DNA of 38,885 nt, from positions 1 to 38,885 of the forward strand of contig NZ_AWQS01000017.1 of the NCBI RefSeq assembly GCF_000576575.1. The letters run 5' to 3'. This document shows positions 31,834 to 38,885 of the stretch, piece after piece. Source of the stretch: Intrasporangium chromatireducens Q5-1. GTDB taxonomy: Bacteria > Actinomycetota > Actinomycetes > Actinomycetales > Dermatophilaceae. A model generated the notes under the pieces. It did not search any database and was not told where the DNA came from. It saw only the letters and a list, made by a program, of their open reading frames with translations. Each line of letters starts with the position of its first letter. Positions within the stretch are counted from its first letter, which is position 1. Position numbers and translations under genes: made by a program.

Positions 31834-33009
31834 TCAGTCCTCGCGGCGTGCCGGGCCACCGGCCCGGACCGCGAAGGAGACGGGCGGCTCGAAGCCGTGC
31901 GATGCGAACGCGGCCTCGATCGCCGCGGCGGTTGCCGGGACCTCGGTCGCAGCAACGAGCGCGATCGAGGACCCGCCGAACCCGCCGCCCGTCATCCGGG
32001 CCCCGAGTGCCCCCTGGCTGCGAGCGGTCTCGGTCGCCACGTCGAGCTCCGGGCAGGAGATCTCGTAGTCGTCACGCATCGACGCGTGCGACTCGTCGAA
32101 CAGGCGCCCCAGTCGAGCCAGCTCACCAGCCTCGAGCGCCGCGACCGAACCGCGCACGCGCTCGATCTCGGTGACGACGTGTCGGACCCTCCGGCGCAGG
32201 ACGGCCGAGGTCAGCTGGCCGAGTGCCGCCGCCAACCCGGCGGGCTCGATGTCGCGCAGGCTGCCGACTCCCAGCTCTGCGGCCGCGGCACGGCACTCGT
32301 CACGGCGCGAGCCGTACTGGCCGTCGGTCAGCTCGTGGGCCGCCCGGGTGTCGGTGACGAGGAGCGCGCCGCCGTGGGCGGCGAGGTCAAACGGGACGAG
32401 CCGCGACTCCCACGACCGGCAGTCGAGGAGCAGCGCCTCGTCGTCGCGCGCGAGCATCGCGGCGTGCTGGTCCATCCCGCCGGTCGGTGCCTCGGCGATG
32501 GTGTTCTCCGCGACGACGCAGGCCCGGGCGAGTGCGGCCCGGCCCGGCTCGGTCTCGAGCAGGTGCAGCCCGGCGAGGTCGCTGACCGCCGCGGCGACCG
32601 CGCACTCGAGCGCGGCCGAGCTCGACAGCCCGGCCCCCACGGGCACGTCGGAGTCGACCGTCACGTCGAGCCCGGGCACGTCGTATCCCTCCCGATCGAG
32701 CGCCCACAGGACGCCTGCCACGTAGGCGGCCCACCCGCCCGGCTGCCCGGCGCGGACGTCGGCGAGGGCGATCTCGACGGCGGCTCCCTGCTGGGCCGAC
32801 CGGACACGGAGCCTGCGGTCGTCACGGCGGGCGGCTGCGACATACGTGCGCTGCGGCAGGGCGATCGGCAGGCAGAGCCCGTCGTTGTAGTCGGTGTGCT
32901 CGCCGATCAGGTTGACCCGCCCCGGCGCCGACCAGACCCCCTCGGGGACCTGTCCCGTCAGCCGGAGGAAGTCGTCGGCGCCCCGGGCCCGGGCGGAGTC
33001 CCCGGTCAC
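31834..33009 (-). CDS. galK: Galactokinase
   Basis: GalK phosphorylates galactose at C1, the first Leloir step. The 391-residue GHMP kinase has the galactokinase signature GRVNLIGEHTDYNDG (about residues 30-44), the ATP loop PVGAGLSSSAALE (about 122-134) and the C-terminal RMTGGGFGGS motif. GTG 33009 overlaps the galT stop (GTGA). It ends the deoR-galT-galK operon, and tRNA-Ser(GGA) lies 53 nt beyond its stop. No galE is in the window. Confidence 0.96.
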   Translation of the reverse strand: MTGDSARARGADDFLRLTGQVPEGVWSAPGRVNLIGEHTDYNDGLCLPIALPQRTYVAAARRDDRRLRVRSAQQGAAVEIALADVRAGQPGGWAAYVAGVLWALDREGYDVPGLDVTVDSDVPVGAGLSSSAALECAVAAAVSDLAGLHLLETEPGRAALARACVVAENTIAEAPTGGMDQHAAMLARDDEALLLDCRSWESRLVPFDLAAHGGALLVTDTRAAHELTDGQYGSRRDECRAAAAELGVGSLRDIEPAGLAAALGQLTSAVLRRRVRHVVTEIERVRGSVAALEAGELARLGRLFDESHASMRDDYEISCPELDVATETARSQGALGARMTGGGFGGSSIALVAATEVPATAAAIEAAFASHGFEPPVSFAVRAGGPARRED

Positions 33010-34112
33010 GAGGCGACCTCGCGCAGCCGCTGCGCCTGTCGCTCGGGGGGCACGTCCGTGATCCAGCCGCCGACACCGGACTCGGACCCGGCGAGGTACT
33101 TCAGCTTGCCCGGTGCCCGCAGGACCGACATGAGCTGCAGGTGCAGCCGGGACGCTTCACGTCCGACGCGGGCCGGTGCCTGGTGCCAGGCGGCGATGTA
33201 GGGCATCGCCAAGGGCTCCCCGGCCGGTCCGACGTGGTAGCGGTCCAGGCGCCGCAGCAGCTCACGGTAGGCGACCGCGAGGTCGTCGCGTTCCTCGCCG
33301 CCGAGCGCCGGCAGGTCGGGCACGTCCCGGTGCGGGGCGAGGTGGACCTCGAGGGGCCAGCGGGCGGCGAACGGGACGTAGGCGGTCCAGTGCTCCGACT
33401 CGAGAACGACTCGCGAGCCGTCCGCACGTTCGGCCTCGAGGAGGTCTGCCCCGAGGAGCCGGCCGGTCTTGGCCAGGTGCTCCTCGGCGCGCGCGAGCAG
33501 CTGTGCCGTGCGGGCCGGGACGTAGGGGTAGGCGTAGATCTGCCCGTGCGGGTGGTGCAGGGTCACGCCGATCTCCCGGCCCCGGTTCTCGAAGCAGAAG
33601 ACGTGCTCGATCTCCGGCATCGCGCCGAGCGCGGCCGTACGTGCGGCCCACGTGTCGATGACCCGGCGCACCCGCTCGAGGGGCAGCTCCTTGAAGGAGG
33701 AGTCGTGCTCGCTCGTGAAGCAGACGACCTCGCACCGCCCGTGCGCCGGCCGGGTCTCGAACAGGCCTCCGGCGTCGACCGACTCACCGCCGAGCGAGAC
33801 GGGGGCATAGGACGGGAAACGGTTCTCGAAGACGGCGACCTCGTAGGACGTCTCGGGCACCTCGGACGGGACGCTCCCGCGACCGGTCGGGCAGAGGGGG
33901 CACTCGTCCTTCGGCGGCAGGAAGGTCCGCTCCTGGCGGTGGGCCGCCACGGCGACCCAGTCGCCGACGAGGGCGTCCCAGCGCAGCTCACCCGACGGCA
34001 CGCGGTCGCCCAGGGGTCGGGTGTCCGAGGCTCGGCGCGGTGGGGCATCCGGACCGTCGACGTAGATGATCTGGCGGCCGTCGGCCAGCTGCCCTGTGGT
34101 GATCCGGTTCAT
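33006..34112 (-). CDS. galT: Galactose-1-phosphate uridylyltransferase
   Basis: GalT exchanges UMP between UDP-glucose and galactose 1-phosphate. The 368-residue product shows the CPLCP zinc-site pair (about residues 71-75) and the active-site HPHGQIYAYPY, with the nucleophilic His, near residue 182. A second HIT-like half carries HLAPHRDVPDL and HLQLMSVLR. It overlaps deoR upstream (ATGA at 34112-34109) and galK downstream, so all three are coupled. Confidence 0.96.
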   Translation of the reverse strand: MNRITTGQLADGRQIIYVDGPDAPPRRASDTRPLGDRVPSGELRWDALVGDWVAVAAHRQERTFLPPKDECPLCPTGRGSVPSEVPETSYEVAVFENRFPSYAPVSLGGESVDAGGLFETRPAHGRCEVVCFTSEHDSSFKELPLERVRRVIDTWAARTAALGAMPEIEHVFCFENRGREIGVTLHHPHGQIYAYPYVPARTAQLLARAEEHLAKTGRLLGADLLEAERADGSRVVLESEHWTAYVPFAARWPLEVHLAPHRDVPDLPALGGEERDDLAVAYRELLRRLDRYHVGPAGEPLAMPYIAAWHQAPARVGREASRLHLQLMSVLRAPGKLKYLAGSESGVGGWITDVPPERQAQRLREVAS

Positions 34113-34900
34113 GCGGGGTCGTCCTCCGGCTCGACCACGACGAGTTCGCCGACGTGCTCGTGCAGGGCGCGGCGCGCCCCGGGCGTCAGGCCCGAGTCGG
34201 TGATGAAGACATCGACGTCGTCAAGGCGGCCGAAGGTGCCGAGCCCGACGACGCCCCACTTCGTCGCGTCGGCGAGTACGCAGACCCGCAGGCCGGCCCG
34301 GATGAGGGCACGGTTCGTGTCCGCCTCGACGAGGTTGGGGGTCGTCAGCCCGGCCTTCGCGTCGACGCCGTGGCTGCCGAGGAAGAGGACGTCGACGTGC
34401 AGCGACTCGAGGGCCGCGACGGCGATCGGGCCGACGAGCGCGTCGGACGGGGTGGGCACCCCACCCGTGAGGATGACGGTCTGTCCCGGCCCGGCCGCCT
34501 CGTGGAGCAGCTGCGCGGCCGGGAGCGAGTTCGTCACCACGGTGAGGCCGGGCACGGTGACCAGGCGGCGTGCCAGCTCGATGGTCGTCGTCCCGGCGGA
34601 GATGCCGATGGCGCTGCCCGGCTCCACGAGGTCGGCGGCCGCACGGGCGATGGCCCGCTTCTGCGCCTGCTGGAGCAGCGACTTCGCGGCGAAGCCGGGC
34701 TCCTCGCTGCGCCGGGTGCCCTCGCGGGCCACGGCCCCACCGTGGACGCGCTCGACGACGCCGTCGGACGAGAGCCGGTCGATGTCGCGGCGGATCGTCA
34801 TGTCCGACACACCGAGCCGCTCGACGAGCTCGGAGATCCGGACCGCGCCCTCGCGTTCGACGAGGTCGGCGATGGCAGAGCGGCGCTGGCTCGCGAGCAC
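34109..34900 (-). CDS. DeoR-family sugar-phosphate-responsive regulator of the gal operon
   Basis: The 263-residue protein has the DeoR helix-turn-helix (residues about 6-55; ISELVERLGVSDMTIRRDIDRL) and the DeoRC sugar-phosphate sensor domain (GISAGTTTIELARRL, VVTNSLPAAQLL, GSHGVDAKAGLTTPN). Family members repress sugar operons and are released by a sugar phosphate. I chose GTG 34900 since AGGAG lies 7 nt upstream; a longer frame to 34981 adds a Pro/Arg stretch. It is first in the deoR-galT-galK operon, and five decamer repeats lie 70-120 nt upstream. The effector is probably a galactose-pathway phosphate, by context. Confidence 0.9.
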   Translation of the reverse strand: MLASQRRSAIADLVEREGAVRISELVERLGVSDMTIRRDIDRLSSDGVVERVHGGAVAREGTRRSEEPGFAAKSLLQQAQKRAIARAAADLVEPGSAIGISAGTTTIELARRLVTVPGLTVVTNSLPAAQLLHEAAGPGQTVILTGGVPTPSDALVGPIAVAALESLHVDVLFLGSHGVDAKAGLTTPNLVEADTNRALIRAGLRVCVLADATKWGVVGLGTFGRLDDVDVFITDSGLTPGARRALHEHVGELVVVEPEDDPA

Positions 34901-34970
34901 GGCACGTCTCCTCTCGCTCCCGACGGGTGGGCGGCTCGGCCGCCGGGCGACCCTCGGGCAGGCCACCCAT

Positions 34971-35020
34971 TGGGTCAACAAACTCTAACAATTTCTTACA
35001 CGTCTTGACACTTTCGAACA
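34971..35020. promoter_or_regulatory. Five consecutive 10-bp repeats, likely DeoR-type operator array
   Basis: Five successive decamers end in AACAA, AACAA, TACAC, GACAC and AACAA: the form NACAM recurs with an exact 10-bp step, one helical turn. The stretch is AT-rich in a GC-rich genome and covers the promoter candidates. Repeated short boxes on one face of DNA suit a DeoR-family oligomer. Confidence 0.6.
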
Positions 35021-35121
35021 AGTCCCGCCACGATCAGGACGAAGCCACGTCAGGGTGGCGGTTCGCGTCGACGGGGATGCAGGGAGCGGGTCATGGGAGT
35101 GGACGAGCGGGTCGTCCATCC

Positions 35122-35159
35122 TGTCCGAAACGGACAAGCCATCGGACAGGGTCGGACAG
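35122..35159. promoter_or_regulatory. TGTCCG/CGGACA dyad and repeats, candidate LacI-type operator
   Basis: TGTCCGAAACGGACA (35122-35136) is a perfect 6-3-6 dyad. Two more CGGACAG copies start at 35143 and 35153. The cluster lies 60-100 nt before the lacI start and is a candidate autoregulatory site. Confidence 0.5.
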
Positions 35160-35221
35160 TGCCGCCGTGTGCTGCCGCGATCTCGTTGCGGGCTGACCAG
35201 CAGGACTGGTCCAATCGGGCG

Positions 35222-36289
35222 GTGACACCGTTGTCAGGCAGGGCGACAGCCACGCGGCCGACGATGGCCGACGTGGCGGCCGAGGCGAACGTCTCGGTCA
35301 AGACCGTGTCGCGGGTCGTCAACCACGAGGCCGGCGTCCGACCCGACACGGCGGCCCGGGTCGTGGCCGTCATCGAGCGGCTCGGCTTCCGGCGGACCGA
35401 CAACGGCCGGTTGCTGCGGCTCGGTCGCACTTCGACGATCGGCCTCGTCGTCGAGGACCTCGCCAACCCCTTCTACTCGCAGATCGGCGCTGCGGTCGAG
35501 CGCGAGGCGCGGATCCGGCGCCACCAGCTCATCACCGCCTCCGCGGAGGGGTCGCCGAGCCGCGAGCGCGCCGTGCTCGCCGAGCTCGTCGCCCGACGGG
35601 TCGACGGCCTCGTCGTCGTGCCGGCGGGCGCGACCCCCGTCGCCGACGCGGACGTCCTCGCGAGCGGCACGCCGATCGTCTACCTCGACCGGCCGGTCCG
35701 GGGGGACGCCGACATGATCCTCAGTGACAACCACGGCGGCATCCGCAGCGCCATGGAGCACCTCGTCGCCCATGGCCACCGCCGCGTCGGGTTCCTCGGC
35801 GACGACCCCGAGTTCTGGACCGCCCGGCAGCGGCGTGAGGCGTTCACCGGCGTCCATGGCGACCTGCACCTGCCGGACCCGCCGCGGGTCTGCATGGGAC
35901 CGCACACCATGGCCACGGTGGGGGAGGCCCTCACCGGTTGGACGAGCGGTCGCGACCCGGTCACCGCCGTCATCACCGGCAACAACCGGATCACGATCCA
36001 CGCGCTGCGGGCCATGCGCCGGCTCGACCTGGCCCTCGCCCTGGTCGGTTATGACGACTTCGAGCTCGCCGACCTCATCGACCCGCCCGTCACCGTCATC
36101 CACCAGGACCCGGCAGCCATGGGGCAGAAGGCCGCCCAGCAGCTCTTCGTCCGGCTGCTCGGCGAGGAGGCGCCGGCGACCACCGTCGTCATGCCGACCC
36201 GCCTCATCGTCCGCGCGTCCGGCCGTGCCCCGCGGCCCGCGGTGACGGCGGGTGCCGCCCGCTCCGAGTCAGGAGGGCAGCGGGTATGA
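35222..36289 (+). CDS. LacI-family transcriptional regulator
   Basis: The 355-residue protein has the LacI helix-turn-helix (TMADVAAEANVSVKTVSRVVN, in two overlapping parts from residue about 15 to 35), the hinge region, and a periplasmic-binding-type sensor domain (TIGLVVEDLANPFYSQI, GHRRVGFLGD, ALVGYDDFELADLIDPPVTVI). It probably responds to the sugar handled by the following genes. GTG 35222 gives the usual short N-terminus; TTG 35231, ATG 35264 and ATG 35093 are alternatives, and the ribosome-binding site is unclear. Its stop overlaps the next gene (ATGA), so the regulator is cotranscribed with its likely targets. Confidence 0.9.
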   Translation: MTPLSGRATATRPTMADVAAEANVSVKTVSRVVNHEAGVRPDTAARVVAVIERLGFRRTDNGRLLRLGRTSTIGLVVEDLANPFYSQIGAAVEREARIRRHQLITASAEGSPSRERAVLAELVARRVDGLVVVPAGATPVADADVLASGTPIVYLDRPVRGDADMILSDNHGGIRSAMEHLVAHGHRRVGFLGDDPEFWTARQRREAFTGVHGDLHLPDPPRVCMGPHTMATVGEALTGWTSGRDPVTAVITGNNRITIHALRAMRRLDLALALVGYDDFELADLIDPPVTVIHQDPAAMGQKAAQQLFVRLLGEEAPATTVVMPTRLIVRASGRAPRPAVTAGAARSESGGQRV

Positions 36290-37482
36290 CGCTGAGCTCG
36301 CTCCCGGCTGCGCCCGCGGTCCCGATCCGGCTGGGGGTCAACACCCCTCACCGGTTCTACCGTGGTGGCGGGAAGATTCTCGCCTTCCGTGGCCTCGACG
36401 TCCCGGACGGTTTCGACGGCTACCGGCCGGAGGACTGGCTCGCCTCGACGACCCGGTTGTTCGCGGAGGGCGGTGGCGGGCGCACGATCCTGCCCGACGG
36501 CACCGATCTCGCCAGCGCCCTCGGGGGCGACCCGGTCGGCTGGCTCGGCGCCGACCACGCCGCGGCCCACGGCAGCGAGCCGAACATCCTGACCAAGCTG
36601 CTCGACGCCGGTGAACGGCTCCCCGTCCACTCCCACCCGGACCGCGCCTTCGCCGCCCGTCACCTCGACTGCGCCCACGGCAAGACCGAGGCGTGGATCG
36701 TCCTCGACGCGGACCCCGGTGCGGCAGTCTGGCTCGGCTTCCGCGAGGACCTCCCGGCGGAGCGCCTCGCCGAGCTCGTCGAGGCCCAGGACGAGGGGCT
36801 GCTCGAGGCGCTCAACCGCGTCGAGGTGACCCGCGGCGACACGGTGCTCGTCCCGGCCGGGCAACCGCACGCGATCGGCGAGGGCGTCTTCGTCCTCGAG
36901 ATCCAGGAGCCGACCGACCTGTCCGTCATGCTCGAGCACGCCCGGTTCGGGCTCGAGGAGGCCCACGCCTTCCTCGGCCTGCCCCGGCCCGTCGCCCTCG
37001 ACAGCGTCGACCGGCGCCGGCTCGGGGCCGAGCGCCTCGCCGAGCTGCAGCGCACGTGGACCGACGCCCTGGGTGTCGCGAGCGCCCTGCCCGCGGAGGC
37101 CGCCGAGTTCTTCCGGGCCGAGGTGGTGACCGCCACCCAGCAGGGACCGGTCGTGGTGCCCGCCGGGTTCGCCGTCACCGTCGTCGTCGACGGCGCCGGA
37201 ACCCTCACGACCACCGCGGCCACCCCCACCCCGGTTCGATGTGAAACCGCGGTGGATACGGCGCGGGAATACATCGACCCGGATGGGGCGGAGCGCCAGT
37301 TGGCCGTCCGATCCGGTGACGTCCTGCTCGTTCCCGACGCGGCCGGGCCGGTCCGCGTCGACGGCGACGTCACGCTCATCCGGTGCCTGCCCCCGACCCC
37401 CGGGCCGGCTCCGACCACCCCCACCAGCCAGTCATCCGGACCACGGGTGGCTCAGCCGTCGACGGACGCCGGCCAGGCGTGA
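36286..37482 (+). CDS. Class I mannose-6-phosphate isomerase-like protein
   Basis: The 398-residue cupin protein is of the type I phosphomannose isomerase family, which interconverts mannose 6-phosphate and fructose 6-phosphate. Metal-site elements are visible: LPVHSHPD (residues about 110-117), KTEAWIVL (about 132) and PAGQPHAIGEGVFVLEIQEPTD (split around residue 190-210). The C-terminal 20 residues are a disordered Pro/Thr/Ser tail. ATG 36286 overlaps the lacI stop, with AGGAGGG about 10 nt upstream. The position between a LacI regulator and a sugar-binding lipoprotein suggests a role in the imported sugar's breakdown. The start overlaps a one-mismatch match to the repeat arm (36283-36297). 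Confidence 0.87.
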   Translation: MTLSSLPAAPAVPIRLGVNTPHRFYRGGGKILAFRGLDVPDGFDGYRPEDWLASTTRLFAEGGGGRTILPDGTDLASALGGDPVGWLGADHAAAHGSEPNILTKLLDAGERLPVHSHPDRAFAARHLDCAHGKTEAWIVLDADPGAAVWLGFREDLPAERLAELVEAQDEGLLEALNRVEVTRGDTVLVPAGQPHAIGEGVFVLEIQEPTDLSVMLEHARFGLEEAHAFLGLPRPVALDSVDRRRLGAERLAELQRTWTDALGVASALPAEAAEFFRAEVVTATQQGPVVVPAGFAVTVVVDGAGTLTTTAATPTPVRCETAVDTAREYIDPDGAERQLAVRSGDVLLVPDAAGPVRVDGDVTLIRCLPPTPGPAPTTPTSQSSGPRVAQPSTDAGQA

Positions 37483-37510
37483 CGTCGACGGACCGATGAA
37501 GGAGAAACAC

Positions 37511-38827
37511 ATGCGCAGCAGGAACGTTGCATCCGCAGCGATCGCCGGTCTCGTCGCGGTGGCGCTCGCGGCGTGCGGCAGCAACACCCAGACCGGCGAC
37601 ACCGGCAACGCCAACGCCCCGACGACGCCGCTCCAGACCACCTCGGGTGGCGCCGGTGGCGACGTCGGTGTCTTCACCTGGTGGGCCGCCGGCTCGGAGA
37701 AGGCCGGGCTCGACGCCCTGGTCAAGCTCTTCAACGAGAAGTACCCGAACGACAAGTTCGTCAACCTCGCCGTCGCCGGTGGCGCCGGCTCGAACGCGAA
37801 GGCCAAGCTCGCGTCCGACCTGCAGAACAACCAGCCGCCGGACTCCTTCCAGGGCCACGCCGGCGCCGAGCTGCTCGACTACATCGACAAGGGCCAGATC
37901 GAGCCGGTCAACGACGTCATCAAGGCCCTCGGTGGCGAGTCGGTCTTCCCCAAGGACCTGCTCGACCGGCTCACCGTCGAGGGCAACATCTACTCGGTGC
38001 CCTCGAACATCCACCGCGCCAACGTCGTCTGGGCCAACGCGGCCGTCCTGAAGAAGGCCGGCATCAACGAGGTGCCCAAGGACCTCAAGGCCTGGATGGC
38101 CGACATGGACAAGGTCAAGGCCTCCGGCGTCTCGACCCCGCTGTCCGTCTCCGGCACGTGGACCCAGGTCCAGCTGCTCGAGAACGTCCTCATCGCGGAC
38201 CTCGGCGTCGACGGCTACAGCGGCCTGTTCGACGGCAAGACGAAGTGGGACTCCGACCAGGTCAAGCAGGCCGTCGGGGACTACAAGAAGCTGCTCAGCT
38301 ATGCCAACACCGCCTCCGACGGCGACGACTGGCCCGTCGCGACCGACATGGTCATCGACGGCAAGGCCGCCTACAACGTCATGGGTGACTGGGCCGTCGC
38401 CGAGTTCAACGACAAGGGCAAGAAGCAGGGCCAGGACTGGACGTGGTTCCCGACCCCGGGCACCGACGGCGTCTTCGACTTCCTCGCCGACTCGTTCACG
38501 CTGCCCAAGGGCGCGAAGAACCCCGGCGGCACGAAGGACTGGCTCATGCTGATCGGCTCCGCCGAGGGCCAGAAGGCATTCAACCTCGCCAAGGGCTCGA
38601 TCCCGGCTCGCACCGACGTTCCGGCGAGCGACTTCCCCGCCTACCAGCAGGACGCCATGAAGGCGTTCAAGGACAACAAGATCGTCTCGTCGATCGCCCA
38701 CGGCGCCGCCGTGTCCCTCGCCTGGAACGCGGACATCTCGACGGCCGTCTCGAAGTTCTACGCCTCCAAGGACGAGAACCAGCTCGTGAGCGACCTCGCG
38801 GCCGCCGCGAAGAAGAACCTCGGCTGA
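37511..38827 (+). CDS. ABC sugar transporter solute-binding lipoprotein
   Basis: The 438-residue family 1 extracellular solute-binding protein has a lipoprotein signal peptide with lipobox LAAC and Cys22 as the lipidation site. A Gly/Thr-rich linker follows, then the binding-protein body (VFTWWAAGSEKAGLDALVKLF, LASDLQNNQPPDSFQ, VPSNIHRANVVWANAAVLKKAG, MGDWAVAEFNDKG). It captures a sugar or oligosaccharide outside the membrane; the sugar is not identifiable. ATG 37511 has AAGGAG 6 nt upstream; ATG 37496 lies over that site. The permease genes are expected just past the window. The repeat palindrome follows. Confidence 0.93.
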   Translation: MRSRNVASAAIAGLVAVALAACGSNTQTGDTGNANAPTTPLQTTSGGAGGDVGVFTWWAAGSEKAGLDALVKLFNEKYPNDKFVNLAVAGGAGSNAKAKLASDLQNNQPPDSFQGHAGAELLDYIDKGQIEPVNDVIKALGGESVFPKDLLDRLTVEGNIYSVPSNIHRANVVWANAAVLKKAGINEVPKDLKAWMADMDKVKASGVSTPLSVSGTWTQVQLLENVLIADLGVDGYSGLFDGKTKWDSDQVKQAVGDYKKLLSYANTASDGDDWPVATDMVIDGKAAYNVMGDWAVAEFNDKGKKQGQDWTWFPTPGTDGVFDFLADSFTLPKGAKNPGGTKDWLMLIGSAEGQKAFNLAKGSIPARTDVPASDFPAYQQDAMKAFKDNKIVSSIAHGAAVSLAWNADISTAVSKFYASKDENQLVSDLAAAAKKNLG

Positions 38828-38855
38828 GTCCCGCTCAGCCCAAACGCAACTGGAC

Positions 38856-38885
38856 GTATGCCGCTGAGCCAGCTCAGCGGCATAC
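38856..38885. repeat. AGCGGCATAC-family palindrome at the window end
   Basis: Arms GTATGCCGCTGAGC (38856-38869) and its complement (38872-38885) are separated by 2 nt. The window ends inside it, so the arms may be longer. It follows the binding-protein gene by 28 nt and could reduce read-through to transporter genes downstream. Confidence 0.9.

Larger units (their letters stand above)
34901..35221. promoter_or_regulatory. Divergent control region between deoR-galTK and lacI operons
   Basis: This 321-nt gap has no credible gene. It holds a decamer array at 34971-35020 and a TGTCCG/CGGACA cluster at 35122-35159. For the plus strand, TTGACA (35004-35009) is a perfect -35, with CACGAT 18 nt on as a weak -10. 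For the minus strand, TTGTTC (35020-35015) and TAAGAA (34997-34992) lie 17 nt apart. Both lie within the array. Confidence 0.55.

Overview
The window is about 38.9 kb of very GC-rich chromosome with long-frame codon use, frequent GTG starts, 4-nt ATGA/GTGA gene overlaps and many apparently leaderless promoters (TANNNT, 6-7 nt, then ATG/GTG). Gene content (narGHJI with a divergent narK, pntAB, HerA-like DUF853 beside a LytR_C protein, DUF559 protein) suggests an actinobacterium; I would guess Intrasporangiaceae or a close relative, but this is inference.

Layout. 1-9.4 kb: respiratory nitrate reductase. On the minus strand a winged-helix regulator with conserved Cys residues (ArnR-like) is followed by narG, narH, narJ and narI (cut by the window edge); narK is divergent across a 386-nt control region. 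9.5-12.5 kb: pntAB, the membrane transhydrogenase. 12.6-14.8 kb: a secreted parallel beta-helix/PKD protein. 15.0-16.9 kb: a DUF559-type protein flanked by 18-bp inverted repeats, then the PLP-homeostasis protein YggS. 17.0-20.9 kb: amino-acid permease, PH-domain membrane protein, a 56-residue membrane peptide, upp and divergent tadA.

20.9-23.45 kb: a tRNA-Ser(CGA) gene whose 3' 51 bp are duplicated 2.4 kb downstream. Between the copies lie a frameshifted coiled-coil gene and a RelE/HTH toxin-antitoxin pair, plus paired GTCTCA motifs with 12-bp spacing at each end, but no recombinase. I read it as an integrated element with its integrase lost or supplied elsewhere.

23.6-27.1 kb: psuG-psuK (pseudouridine breakdown), a membrane protein and an unusual crotonase-fold protein. 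27.1-30.5 kb: HerA-like ATPase, a small protein resembling the ParB nuclease fold, LytR_C protein, and an XRE regulator with a Cys-rich tail. 30.6-31.8 kb: ornithine carbamoyltransferase and tRNA-Ser(GGA). 31.8-38.9 kb: two divergent sugar operons, deoR-galT-galK (minus) and lacI-manA-like-solute-binding lipoprotein (plus), separated by a region with five decamer repeats and a TGTCCG/CGGACA cluster.

The most striking signal is a 10-mer, AGCGGCATAC (or its complement), found at 15 places where well under one is expected. It is mostly paired as hairpins just after gene ends, but also occurs singly inside narJ, narG and argF.
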